NCBI GenBank assembly: GCA_947088675.1
Contig: CAMUHN010000031.1
Location: 1 to 37,144 of the forward strand
Reading direction: 5' to 3'
Length of the DNA: 37,144 nt
DNA from: an uncultured Roseburia sp.
Lineage (GTDB): Bacteria > Bacillota > Clostridia > Lachnospirales > Lachnospiraceae
Positions 1 through 7,584 of the stretch are shown here, one piece after another. Every line of letters starts with the position of its first letter. The first letter of the stretch is position 1. The notes beneath the pieces were generated by a model. The model ran no database searches. It saw only the letters and a program-made list of their open reading frames with translations, and had not been told where the DNA came from. Made by a program: the position numbers and the translations under genes.

Positions 1-86
1 CGGCGGCTCGTTATGGAAGAGATTTTATGAAATTTAATATTGAATGGTATAAAAAGCTAATCAATGAAATGGAGGATAAAAAATAA
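1..86 (+). CDS. C-terminal end of an unidentified protein (partial)
   Basis: An open frame enters from the left edge (first full codon at base 3) and ends with TAA at 84-86. It encodes about 27 residues, rich in Lys, Glu and Asn, ending in MEDKK. The stop overlaps the start codon of the next gene by one base (TAATG), which suggests the two genes are translationally coupled. The fragment is too short to assign a family. The base composition is AT-rich like the following hydrolase gene, so both probably belong to one transcription unit. Confidence 0.45.
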   Translation, partial: AARYGRDFMKFNIEWYKKLINEMEDKK

Positions 87-883
87 TGCAGCAGTTCCAA
101 TTGGATTTTTCACCAATCGTGTATTACATCAGCAGAAAAGATTGTAAGGAATGGGTATTGTTTCTTCATGCTGCATTTGTAAATCACAAAATGTTTCAAC
201 CACAGATTCAATATTTTGAAAACAAATATAACATATTAGCGGTTGACATTATCGGTCACGGAAAATCGACAGATACAAAAAAGGGTGACTGTTTAGAGAA
301 AATGTCGGCATGGATATACGATATTATGAACGCTGAAAAAATCAAAACAATACATATTGTCGGTATTTCACTGGGCGCTGTTTTAGCACAGGATTTTGCA
401 AATCGCTATCCTGAAGCAGTACATTCCCTTGCCTGTTTTGGCGGATATGATATTAACAATTTTGATAAGAAAATGCAGAAAGAAAATGGCGCCTCACAGA
501 TACGAATGATGTTAAAGGCTTTAGTTTCTATTAAATGGTTTGCAAAAGCAAATAAGAAAATATCGGCCTTTTCCGCACAGGCTCAAAATGACTTTTATGA
601 TATGAATATTCAATTTCCAAAGAAATCTTTTTTGTATTTGGCATCGTTGGATCATATGGTAAACGTATTCCAGACAAAATCAAGAAAGTATCCTTTATTG
701 ATAGGGTGTGGAAAAAATGATATACCAATGGAGCTAAAAGCAGTAGAAGATTGGAAAAGCAGAGAACCCCAATTAAGAGTTGCGATTATTGAAAATGCGG
801 GGCATTGTGTAAATATGGATATGCCCCAAAAGTTTAATGAAGTAATGGAAGAATTTTGGAGAAATCCCAAGAATTGTTTATGA
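86..883 (+). CDS. alpha/beta hydrolase fold protein
   Basis: This 265-residue protein has the alpha/beta hydrolase layout. It shows an early strand (VLFLHAA, about 24-30), an HG turn (IIGHGKS, about 55-61), the nucleophile elbow GISLGA with Ser95, a plausible acid at Asp212 (GCGKNDIP) and the catalytic His240 (ENAGHCVN). There is no signal peptide, so it is probably a cytoplasmic esterase, lipase-like or C-C hydrolase; the substrate cannot be read from sequence. A GGAGG sits at 71-75, ten bases before the ATG, and the start overlaps the previous stop by one base. The gene is markedly more AT-rich than the genes from 7.6 kb onward, so it may be of different origin. Confidence 0.85.
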   Translation: MQQFQLDFSPIVYYISRKDCKEWVLFLHAAFVNHKMFQPQIQYFENKYNILAVDIIGHGKSTDTKKGDCLEKMSAWIYDIMNAEKIKTIHIVGISLGAVLAQDFANRYPEAVHSLACFGGYDINNFDKKMQKENGASQIRMMLKALVSIKWFAKANKKISAFSAQAQNDFYDMNIQFPKKSFLYLASLDHMVNVFQTKSRKYPLLIGCGKNDIPMELKAVEDWKSREPQLRVAIIENAGHCVNMDMPQKFNEVMEEFWRNPKNCL

Positions 884-899
884 ATAATGCAACCAACAG

Positions 900-1100
900 C
901 TATTGCAGGACTGTCATACGCTTTGCGGCTGTCAGCGCATGGCGTGGCAGGAGCAGACGGACGGCAAACAGAACAAGTATCCCAGTCCCGCCCATTCGTG
1001 AGCTGCATCGCTCCAGAATTGACAGCTCGTCGGGAACAGCAGCGCCACCGCCAAAGCAGCGTCAACCGCTCTCCGTTTTCCGTTCGTATTCCGCCCGCAT
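900..1100 (-). pseudogene. frameshifted remnant of a DUF4405-like small membrane protein
   Basis: On the minus strand, just downstream of the CMD-cupin gene, one frame reads KRRAVDAALAVALLF and continues to AAHEWAGLG (His codon at 1000-998). A second frame continues as ILVLFAVRLLLPRH and ends at TAG 902-900. Joined, these resemble the helix, HEW(A/L)G(L/I) and LFxxHxLLN pattern of DUF4405 membrane proteins. No single frame spans the region: the ATG at 1100-1098 opens a frame that stops after 12 codons, and a second shift is needed near 980. I read it as a decayed gene; the family match is from memory of the pattern. Confidence 0.42.
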
Positions 1101-1106
1101 CCTCTC

Positions 1107-1859
1107 TTATTTCAAACAACGGTAGGAAGCATCATCCACTGCCTCCAGCCACTCATTAGAAACCTCTGCACCGGGAACTTCAACTGCCAGATGGGAAAAC
1201 CAGCTGTCCGGCGCAGCGCCATGCCAGTGTTTCACTCCAGTCGGGATATTGACAATATCGCCGGGATTTAATTCCTGTGCCTTTTTGCCCCATTCCTGAT
1301 AATAACCGCGCCCGCCTGCACAGATCAGAATCTGTCCGCCGCCGGAGACGGCGTGATGGATATGCCAGTTGTTCCGGCACCCCGGTTCAAACGTAACATT
1401 GAAAATCCCCACCTGTTCTTTCGAAAGTGGCGCAAGGTAACTCCGCCCGGTGAAATATTGCGCAAAGCCGCTGTTCGGTTCTCCAATCGGAAACAACATG
1501 TTCCTTTCATGGGATTCTCTTTCGTTCCTTTCCGGTGCTTCTTCCGTCCAGACATCTTTCGCCATCTTAAAAGCCGCCCACGCTTTCGGCCATCCTGCGT
1601 AAAAAGCCGCGTGAGTTAAAATTTCTGCAATTTCTTCTTTTGTAATCCCGTTATTCTTTGCGCTCATCAGATGGTACTGAAAGGAAGAATCCACCAGCCC
1701 CTGCGACATTAAAGACACCACCGTCACAAGGGAGCGGTCTCTTAAGGAGAGCTTTTCCTCCCTGTTCCACACCTCTCCAAATAACACGTCATCGTTTAAC
1801 TGTGCAAATTTTGGGGCAAAATCCCCAAGCTGATCTCTGCCTGCTGTCTGTTTTACCAT
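1107..1859 (-). CDS. carboxymuconolactone decarboxylase-like / cupin fusion protein
   Basis: The N-terminal half (about residues 15-110) resembles the carboxymuconolactone decarboxylase/AhpD-like fold: a W-N-R-E-E-K-L-S-L-R-D-R-S-L segment followed by a helix with EEIAEILTHAAFYAGWPKA. The C-terminal half (about 120-245) is a cupin_2 domain with the metal-type HIHH motif, GDIVNIPTGVKHWHG and a final His in SHLAVEV. Fusions of this kind are common in gut Clostridia and are annotated as CMD/cupin proteins; a role in quinone, peroxide or small-molecule detoxification is only inferred. I chose the ATG at 1859, not the upstream ATG at 1892, because AAAGGCGG lies nine bases before it. That site is buried in a hairpin (1870-1888). 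Confidence 0.85.
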   Translation of the reverse strand: MVKQTAGRDQLGDFAPKFAQLNDDVLFGEVWNREEKLSLRDRSLVTVVSLMSQGLVDSSFQYHLMSAKNNGITKEEIAEILTHAAFYAGWPKAWAAFKMAKDVWTEEAPERNERESHERNMLFPIGEPNSGFAQYFTGRSYLAPLSKEQVGIFNVTFEPGCRNNWHIHHAVSGGGQILICAGGRGYYQEWGKKAQELNPGDIVNIPTGVKHWHGAAPDSWFSHLAVEVPGAEVSNEWLEAVDDASYRCLK

Positions 1860-1869
1860 TATTATAATC

Positions 1870-1888
1870 CGCCTTTCTGCGAAAGGCG
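1870..1888 (-). promoter_or_regulatory. hairpin covering the CMD-cupin ribosome binding site
   Basis: In the minus-strand mRNA, CGCCTTTC (1888-1881) and GAAAGGCG (1877-1870) form a perfect 8-bp stem with a three-base loop. The Shine-Dalgarno AAAGGCGG (1876-1869) lies almost wholly in the 3' arm, nine bases before the ATG at 1859. The structure would mask ribosome binding unless melted. What would open it (heat, protein, ligand) is unknown. Confidence 0.55.
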
Positions 1889-2253
1889 CCAATGCGTCAT
1901 GAAACAGGTTGGCTGACTTTCGCTTCTATCTTTCTTCTGATATGATCTGTATATAAGACTGACACACTACAGAACACGTGGAGATGAGTGGCGGGGCTGT
2001 ACAGCGGCGCCCTCGCATTCTTATCTGTTTTGGTCATCCGTTAAGGCGTCAATGAAAGGCGTATCACATAGCCCGTAAACTTATCTCTTAAAAAGTCGAC
2101 TCGATTTTGCCGGATGGCCGGTCACTGTCAGTTTTATAACTGTAAATCATCAGGAGGTTTTTTTATTGTCTTTTAAATTCTTAAAAAATATCTGCTGCGG
2201 ACATGATGTCCATAATGCTAAATAGATTTGCGGTTTGTATTTTGCCATGCGCT
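1889..2253. other. intergenic region between the CMD-cupin and flavodoxin genes
   Basis: This stretch should hold the CMD-cupin promoter, firing leftward: AT-rich -10-like motifs lie around 1938-1955, but no convincing -35 is visible. It also has a small dyad CAGTT-TTAT-AACTG near 2129-2142 and a strong AGGAGG at 2152-2157 that serves only the 19-codon frame described separately. The flavodoxin gene ends at 2254 on the minus strand. No RNA gene or mobile element is recognisable. Confidence 0.4.
2166..2225 (+). CDS. possible 19-codon peptide behind a strong ribosome binding site
   Basis: AGGAGG at 2152-2157 is followed, eight bases later, by a TTG codon opening a 19-codon frame that reads (M)SFKFLKNICC then GHDVHNAK and stops with TAG at 2223-2225. 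The peptide is basic at its N-terminus with a Cys-Cys pair. It overlaps nothing on the plus strand and lies just beyond the 3' end of the flavodoxin gene. It may be a real small peptide, an upstream leader, or the surviving start of a gene lost by deletion. I do not recognise it. Confidence 0.25.
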   Translation: MSFKFLKNICCGHDVHNAK

Positions 2254-2778
2254 TTATTTTTGGGCTGCTCTCTGCTTCATTGTTTCAAACTTATCTTTCT
2301 GTTTTTCAAAACTGTCTGCCCATTTTTTCAATTCTGCCGCTTCCTGTTTTCCATTCAAAAGCTTTCCTTCCATGACTGCTGCCGATGGAACGATTTTTCG
2401 CAGAGTTTCCGCTGTTTTCCCAAGCCCGCTGCCGCCGGAGGTGGCAAATGGCACAATGATTTTCTCACTGAAATCATACGCCTCCAGAAACGTTCTGATA
2501 ATGGCCGGCGCAGTGTACCACCACACAGGAAATCCTACAAAAATCACATCATGATCTGTTATATCTGCCAGATAATCTGCCAACGCCGGACGGGAAAGCG
2601 GATCATTCTTCTCAAGACTGCTTCGGCTCTTTTTATTTGTCCAGTCTAAATCTTCGTGGGTGTAGGGAGTTTCCGGTTTAATTTCGTATAAATCCGCTCC
2701 GCAAACCGCCGCCAGTTCTCTTGCGGCTTTTGCCGTTACACCACTTGCGCTGAAATATGCTACCATTTTTTTACTCAT
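2254..2778 (-). CDS. flavodoxin family protein
   Basis: The product of about 174 residues has the flavodoxin_4 pattern: an N-terminal strand with the FMN phosphate-binding loop ([12 protein letters not shown]), a central [22 protein letters not shown] segment that contacts the isoalloxazine ring, and a second loop [12 protein letters not shown]. It should be a cytoplasmic FMN-binding electron carrier or quinone-reductase-like protein. The start at 2778 ([10 protein letters not shown]) is favoured over the more upstream ATGs because AGGAGG lies six bases before it. It lies between the CMD-cupin gene and a LysR regulator, all on the minus strand; such redox gene groups are often controlled by the neighbouring LysR protein, but that link is inferred. 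Confidence 0.9.
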   Translation of the reverse strand: MSKKMVAYFSASGVTAKAARELAAVCGADLYEIKPETPYTHEDLDWTNKKSRSSLEKNDPLSRPALADYLADITDHDVIFVGFPVWWYTAPAIIRTFLEAYDFSEKIIVPFATSGGSGLGKTAETLRKIVPSAAVMEGKLLNGKQEAAELKKWADSFEKQKDKFETMKQRAAQK

Positions 2779-2924
2779 ATCGTACCTCCTGTTCATGTTC
2801 AATTCCATTTGCGCCAGGCCTTCTCATGCAAAATCATAATTTTCCAGGAAAGAAGCAATCTGCATAGGAATAGAAGCCCACCAGTTCGGAAATCGTCAAT
2901 CCTGAGTTCCTTTCCACAGATAAT

Positions 2925-2961
2925 TAAAATGCAGATGTCTTCCTTGCACACCTGCATTTTA
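2925..2961 (-). terminator. hairpin downstream of the LysR gene
   Basis: TAAAATGCAG (2925-2934) and CTGCATTTTA (2952-2961) form a perfect 10-bp stem. A T run (2967-2973) follows on the plus strand; on the minus strand the A/T-rich stem end itself supplies U residues. It lies about 45 bases beyond the LysR stop, so it most likely ends that transcript, though its polarity looks better for the plus strand. Confidence 0.45.
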
Positions 2962-3005
2962 AATTAATTTTTTTGAAATGTCTAATACCTGTATTAAATC
3001 TCATA

Positions 3006-3884
3006 TCATGCCTGAAAAGCATTTTTAAAATCATTCATAAATTGGGAAGTGGCAGCTCCAAGCGTCTGATTCTTTTTCCAGACTAAAACCGAACCCGTTT
3101 CTAAGGTTGGAGAAAGCGGAATAAAGCATAAGTCCTCATAAAAAGCGCCGCCAAGATCAAAGCATAACGCAACGCCAACTCCACGTTCTACCATAAACGC
3201 AGCGTTTAAAATCAAATTATAGACAGCCACAATTTGAAGTCCCTCGTAATAATCCCCAAACCAACTGGCCAGTTCATTTTTCACCAGTTCCCGTTTTACC
3301 ATGATGAGAGGCACACCTGATAAATCCGCAGGCTTGATAGATTCTTTCGATGCCAATTCAGAATCCTTTCTGACCAGTACGCCCCATTTTTCTTTCTCCG
3401 GCATACGGAGAAATTCATACTTTCCAACATCCACAGGTTCCATAAGTAGTCCTATATCTAATATACCTTTTTCAATCCGTTCTTTAATATCATCTGCGAT
3501 TGCGCTGTGAATACTAAACTGTACAAGAGGATATTTCTGCTGGAATTTTCTGATCTGCTCTGAAAGAAACAGCATACTTTTTGTTTCCCCACAGCCGATA
3601 GCGACTTCTCCCGACAGCATATCTTCCTTATGAGAAAGCTCCTGAACCGTCTTATCAGATAATGAAACGATTTCCTGCGCCCGGCGCTTTAAGAGCATAC
3701 CGTCCTCGGTCAGAATAATCCTGTGCTTGCTTCTGTGAAACAATTTTACTCCCAATTCTTCTTCAAGCTGCATGAGCTGCCGGGAAAGTGTGGGCTGTGT
3801 AAGATGTAATAACGCTGCAGCCTTTGTAATATTTTCTTCTCTGGCAACCATCAGGAAGTATTTCAGAACTCTGAATTCCATCAT
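3006..3884 (-). CDS. LysR-family transcriptional regulator
   Basis: The 292-residue product starts with a LysR winged helix-turn-helix: MMEFRVLKYFLMVARE, the recognition region TKAAALLHLTQPTLSRQL, then EEELGVKLFHRSK. A periplasmic-binding-like effector domain follows from about residue 90, beginning GEVAIGCGE and including RIEKGILDIGLL. The ATG at 3884 is preceded by AAGGAG (3897-3892) with a seven-base gap; the longer frame to 3941 has no such site. The flavodoxin gene lies downstream on the same strand and the alcohol dehydrogenase gene upstream, also on the minus strand. Likely targets are one or both of these, and probably its own gene, but no operator was identified. Confidence 0.93.
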   Translation of the reverse strand: MMEFRVLKYFLMVAREENITKAAALLHLTQPTLSRQLMQLEEELGVKLFHRSKHRIILTEDGMLLKRRAQEIVSLSDKTVQELSHKEDMLSGEVAIGCGETKSMLFLSEQIRKFQQKYPLVQFSIHSAIADDIKERIEKGILDIGLLMEPVDVGKYEFLRMPEKEKWGVLVRKDSELASKESIKPADLSGVPLIMVKRELVKNELASWFGDYYEGLQIVAVYNLILNAAFMVERGVGVALCFDLGGAFYEDLCFIPLSPTLETGSVLVWKKNQTLGAATSQFMNDFKNAFQA

Positions 3885-4085
3885 GTTTTGTCTCCTTAAT
3901 ATGTCAAAGATTATAGCAGAATCTATCTTTGTTTTCAACATATCTTAATCCAGGAAATGCTTTTTAAGAATTTATAAAATAAGTAATTTGGAGGGCCAGC
4001 CTTTACAATCTGGTGCAGTCAGAAGACCTTATTTAAGCCGGGGGCTGGTAAAGTGCCACAAGTTGCTGTTTAGTCATTGTGTCGA

Positions 4086-5270
4086 TTATCGTGCATTTTT
4101 GTAAATTTCTACTGCATCATCTAAAGTGATTATTTTCGCAGAACCTCTATGATTTCCGCTGGCAGCCATACATCGGTCTGCCATTTCAAGAATCTGACGA
4201 TCGGTTGGCATAATACCAAGTTTGCGCATATTCGCAGGCATACCGATACTGTGATAAAATTGTTCCATCGCGCAAATACCGGCCTCTGCAATTTCTTCCT
4301 CTGTTCCGGCTGACATGATGCCCATAACATTTTTGGCAAAACGAACAAAACGTGGAAGGCAGTCTCTGTAAACATATCTTGCCCAGCTTGGCCAGATTGC
4401 AGCAAGACCGGCTCCGTGTGTCACATCAAACATTCCGCCCATTTCATGTTCCAGCTTATGCGTCATAAAATCACCGCCGTCGTTTCCACATCCGGTCAAA
4501 TCGTTATGAGCCAGACTTCCTGCCCACATGATTTCGGCACGGGCTTCATAATTGCCGGGATTATCATGCAAAATAAGTGCGTTTTTTATAACAGTGCGCA
4601 ACAGAGCTTCAGCAATCGCGTCCGTAATTTCCAAATTCCCGCCGTTTGTAAAATAACGCTCCATTGTATGCATCATAATATCAACACATCCTGATTCCGT
4701 CTGATAATCGGGAAGAGTTCTGGTATATTCCGGATTCATAATAGCGAATACCGGTCGTGCAAGATTATCATCATAAGCTCGTTTTTCACAGGTTTTTTCG
4801 TTCGTGATGACACAGCCTTTGGAAGTTTCGCTGCCGGCGGCAGCAATTGTCAGTACGCATCCTACGGGAAAGCATTTTTTTGCAGCCCTTTTATGCTGAA
4901 ACAGTTCCCATACATCTAGTTCCGGCTCTGCCAGTCCATAAGCTATGGCTTTTGCCGTATCAATTGCGCTTCCACCTCCGATCGCTAACAAAAAATCAAT
5001 TTTATCCGCTTTCCCAATGCGGATGCCTTCGTATACTTTGTCTAATCGGGGATTAGGAACAATACCATTCAGTTCCGAAATAGATATGTCCTGTTCTTTC
5101 AGGGAATGTCTGATCTTATCTAAAAGTCCCGAGCGACGTGCGCTATTTCCTCCATAAACAAGCAATACATGAGATGCCCCCAGGCTTTTGAGTTGTTTTC
5201 CGGTTTCCTGCTCGACATCCTTTCCAAAAATTACTTCTGTTGGAGAAAAAAATCTGAAATTGTTTGACAT
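4086..5270 (-). CDS. iron-type (group III) alcohol dehydrogenase, butanol dehydrogenase-like
   Basis: The 394-residue protein belongs to the iron-containing alcohol dehydrogenase family and has its usual length. The NAD(P)-binding turn GGGSAIDTAKA is at 98-108. The likely metal ligands are Asp197 and His201 (CVDIMMHTMERYF), His271 (HKLEHEMGG) and His285 (FDVTHGAGLAA), matching the spacing in YqhD/BdhA-type enzymes. It should reduce aldehydes such as butyraldehyde with NAD(P)H in the cytoplasm. The gene is transcribed divergently from an AraC regulator, with the ATG preceded by GAGAGGA. The 168-bp shared promoter region is very AT-rich. The AraC protein is the obvious candidate regulator. Confidence 0.93.
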   Translation of the reverse strand: MSNNFRFFSPTEVIFGKDVEQETGKQLKSLGASHVLLVYGGNSARRSGLLDKIRHSLKEQDISISELNGIVPNPRLDKVYEGIRIGKADKIDFLLAIGGGSAIDTAKAIAYGLAEPELDVWELFQHKRAAKKCFPVGCVLTIAAAGSETSKGCVITNEKTCEKRAYDDNLARPVFAIMNPEYTRTLPDYQTESGCVDIMMHTMERYFTNGGNLEITDAIAEALLRTVIKNALILHDNPGNYEARAEIMWAGSLAHNDLTGCGNDGGDFMTHKLEHEMGGMFDVTHGAGLAAIWPSWARYVYRDCLPRFVRFAKNVMGIMSAGTEEEIAEAGICAMEQFYHSIGMPANMRKLGIMPTDRQILEMADRCMAASGNHRGSAKIITLDDAVEIYKNAR

Positions 5271-5438
5271 AGTACCGATCCTCTCTTTCCATATGGTGTA
5301 TATTTATTATAATGGTATTATAATTTATTAATTTGTAAAAAAATATAACTTTTAAGACTAAATATAGAAATATACGGCCAATTATGATATAATAATTGCA
5401 ATAAAATGAAATAAAAGATGCTTTGGGGAGAGAATGTT
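5271..5438. promoter_or_regulatory. divergent promoter region of the alcohol dehydrogenase and AraC genes
   Basis: The region is strongly AT-rich. For the AraC gene an extended -10 TGATATAAT lies at 5385-5393, 46 bases before the ATG, with no good -35 box, a pattern typical of TGn-TATAAT promoters. For the dehydrogenase, two minus-strand TATAAT-like boxes repeat as ATTATAATA spaced 11 bases apart, around 5306-5325. An operator for the AraC protein probably lies between, but no clear repeat pair was found. Confidence 0.45.
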
Positions 5439-6317
5439 ATGAAATCATTTCTGATTGACGAAAATCAGGTAGAGCAAATTGAGGGGATGACGACGGAGTA
5501 CCCGTATTGTCTGCATCAACGGGATTTAACAGATTTTATCATACCGTGGCATTGGCATGAGGAATTAGAACTGGGGTATATTCAGGAAGGAACCAGCAAA
5601 ATCGTCACAGTTGGTGGTGAATATATAATCCATCAGGGAGATGGTTTTTTTATTAACAGTAATGTCATGGATATGAAGAAAAATGCCGTTCCGGGAGAGC
5701 GTGTACTGGAAATCAACCACATATTCCACCCTGTATTTTTGAGCGGACATTTTAAAAGTCGTTTTGAGCAGAAATATCTGATTCCAGTCATAAATAATCG
5801 CCAGATAGAAGTTTATATAATTCGAAGAGGGAAGCCAATATCAGATAAGATTATTACAAATCTTTGGCGGTTAAAGGAATTGCAGGCGCATGAAAATATG
5901 GAATTTCAAACAAGAAATATTCTGTCTGAAACATGGCTGTTACTTTTAAAAGATATTCGTTTCAATTATAAAAATAATAAATCATTAAAATCAGAACAAT
6001 CTGACAGAATTCGGAATATGCTTTCTTTTATTCATAATCATTATAAAGAGAAAGTTACAGTCGCAAAAATTGCGGAAGCCACAGGTTTAAGTGAGCGGGA
6101 GGCAATGCGCAGTTTCCGCAAATATCTGAATCAAAGTCCCATAGAATATCTGATTTCTTACAGACTGAATGAAGCAGGAAAACTGTTGCGAGACACAAAG
6201 CTTTCTATCACGGAAATCTGTTATCAATGTGGATTTTCTGACAGTTCCTATTTTGGAAAAGCATTTCGTAAAGCATATGGAATGACTCCTTTAGAATTTC
6301 GCTCTCAAAATCAATAG
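5439..6317 (+). CDS. AraC-family transcriptional regulator with cupin sensor domain
   Basis: The 292-residue product has an N-terminal AraC-type cupin (PWHWHEELELGYIQEG near 30-45, then GEYIIHQGDGFFIN). Its C-terminus carries a two-helix-turn-helix AraC DNA-binding domain: TVAKIAEATGLSEREAMRSF and ITEICYQCGFSDSSYFGKAF followed by TPLEF. The His-rich WHWHEE segment suggests a small ligand or metal in the cupin pocket. The ATG at 5439 is chosen because GGGGAG precedes it by eight bases; the ATG at 5418 has no such site. It is divergent from the alcohol dehydrogenase gene, which it probably controls. Composition is AT-rich. Confidence 0.93.
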   Translation: MKSFLIDENQVEQIEGMTTEYPYCLHQRDLTDFIIPWHWHEELELGYIQEGTSKIVTVGGEYIIHQGDGFFINSNVMDMKKNAVPGERVLEINHIFHPVFLSGHFKSRFEQKYLIPVINNRQIEVYIIRRGKPISDKIITNLWRLKELQAHENMEFQTRNILSETWLLLLKDIRFNYKNNKSLKSEQSDRIRNMLSFIHNHYKEKVTVAKIAEATGLSEREAMRSFRKYLNQSPIEYLISYRLNEAGKLLRDTKLSITEICYQCGFSDSSYFGKAFRKAYGMTPLEFRSQNQ

Positions 6318-6381
6318 AGTGACGATTGGGCTTTCTTTTCCGTGTTTTGCGGATTCCAAAGTCATGTAATTGTTTTAATTA

Positions 6382-7302
6382 TTATTTCAGAGTCACTCTG
6401 TTTGGTGCAGTTGTAAAATCGAGCACAGCCTTATTCTGCCCCAGCAGGTTTTTCTTGAACTCGTATGCGGGAAAGGCCGGATTGTCTGTAATTTCAGAAG
6501 GAGCATCAAAAAAGAACAGGTCTGCGCCGGTTGTTTCATAGAAATTTTCCGAGAAAGACCAGTTGCCGTGGTGGCCGACCTGCACATAATCGCAGGGAGG
6601 CAGATCGCGTATGGAATCTGTCAGCAGTTCGTCCATATCATACTTGATATCAGAACAAAACAGCATACTGCTGTTTTTGCTCTTTAACAGAAACAGCAAA
6701 GAGGCATTGTTCTGATAATCTTTTTCATCGCCAACCGTGTACAGCACAGATTCATCCCATGCATTGAGCGTCTCAAGAGTCAGACCGCAGATATTGACAG
6801 AATCCCCGCGTTTTAGATGGGTGACGCGCGCGTCGTCTCCTGTCAGACCGTAATATGTTTCCATCACCGTAATATCATCGTAAGGTTCTCCGTTCGCTTC
6901 CACAAAATCATAGTCAAAGCCATTGTCGTAAACAGTATCAATCACAATACCCTGTGGGTCCCGGAAGATCTCGTTAAACGCGCCGGCGTGATCGCGGTGC
7001 GGGTGTGAGATAATCCATGCATCGACATGGCTGCCGTGATTCCGGATCACTTTTCGAACTGCATTTGCATTGTCCGCCCAGCCTCCGTCGATGATGATAA
7101 AGCAGCCGTTGTTTTCAATTGTGTAAAAAGTGGCCTGTGCGCCGGTTCCGTCAGCATATTGTGTGACCAGATACTCCGATGACAGATCGGGCGTATGCCC
7201 AAAATGATCCGAAACCGGGAGCGTTTCCCGGAATGCGGTAAAAAACATGACGGCAAGCCAAAGAAATACGATTCCGGAAGCGAATATATTTTTTCTGTTC
7301 AT
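6382..7302 (-). CDS. membrane-anchored metallo-beta-lactamase-fold hydrolase
   Basis: The 306-residue protein begins with a hydrophobic signal or anchor segment (about 6-23) and continues with a metallo-beta-lactamase domain. The metal motif HPHRDH is at 100-105, preceded by DGGWAD; the bridging acid is probably Asp218 (LFCSDIK) and the last His is in QVGHHGN (244-245). The arrangement resembles the soluble hydrolase part of ComEC-like proteins, so a secreted or surface phosphodiesterase or nuclease-like activity is possible; the substrate is unknown. It converges with the AraC gene and is divergent from the polysaccharide operon. The start at 7302 has GAAAGGA ten bases upstream, and the 5' leader has unusual dyads. 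Confidence 0.85.
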   Translation of the reverse strand: MNRKNIFASGIVFLWLAVMFFTAFRETLPVSDHFGHTPDLSSEYLVTQYADGTGAQATFYTIENNGCFIIIDGGWADNANAVRKVIRNHGSHVDAWIISHPHRDHAGAFNEIFRDPQGIVIDTVYDNGFDYDFVEANGEPYDDITVMETYYGLTGDDARVTHLKRGDSVNICGLTLETLNAWDESVLYTVGDEKDYQNNASLLFLLKSKNSSMLFCSDIKYDMDELLTDSIRDLPPCDYVQVGHHGNWSFSENFYETTGADLFFFDAPSEITDNPAFPAYEFKKNLLGQNKAVLDFTTAPNRVTLK

Positions 7303-7438
7303 GGATGTAAATTTCCTTTCTGTTTTAAATAAAAATATATTTCTCCTGACATCATCTGGAGAATTAAGTCAGGATGATTGGCCTGCGTTGGACCAAAAAA
7401 CCGTCCTTACATTATAATAGACATATTTTGATTTGCAT

Positions 7439-7467
7439 ATTATAGCATAAAGATATTTTTTCTACAA
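7439..7467 (-). promoter_or_regulatory. probable promoter of the MBL-fold gene
   Basis: On the minus strand, TTGTAG (7467-7462) and a perfect TATAAT (7444-7439) are separated by 17 bases, giving a leader of about 130 bases before the ATG at 7302. A second TATAAT at 7416-7411 could be an alternative -10. Confidence 0.5.
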
Positions 7468-7555
7468 TCAAAACCGTCGTACCATGTCAGAAATTTGTAA
7501 CAGCAGTAAGCCGGGAGTGGAACGGTCACGAAATTTTTGTTAAATCTTGCAACAA

Positions 7556-7584
7556 TTGACATAAAATGGTAGTATAGATAAAGT
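7556..7584 (+). promoter_or_regulatory. probable promoter of the first glycosyltransferase operon
   Basis: A perfect -35 TTGACA (7556-7561) is followed 17 bases later by TAAAGT (7579-7584), four of six matches to the -10 consensus. TATAGA at 7573 lies too close to that -35. The ATG of the first gene is 63 bases further on. Confidence 0.4.

Noticed and set aside
856-1159. Two overlapping plus-strand frames of about 90 residues after the hydrolase
   Set aside because: They are Ser/Arg/Pro-rich with no domain. The opposite strand carries a better match, a broken DUF4405-like gene.
2834-2917. 27-codon minus-strand frame upstream of the flavodoxin gene, starting GTG
   Set aside because: No ribosome binding site and no recognisable family; it follows directly on the terminator-like hairpin.
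6316-6399. AGAGTGAC / GTCACTCT inverted repeat across the AraC and MBL gene ends
   Set aside because: An 8-bp dyad with a loop of about 68 bases and no T run beside it; likely chance, not a clear terminator.
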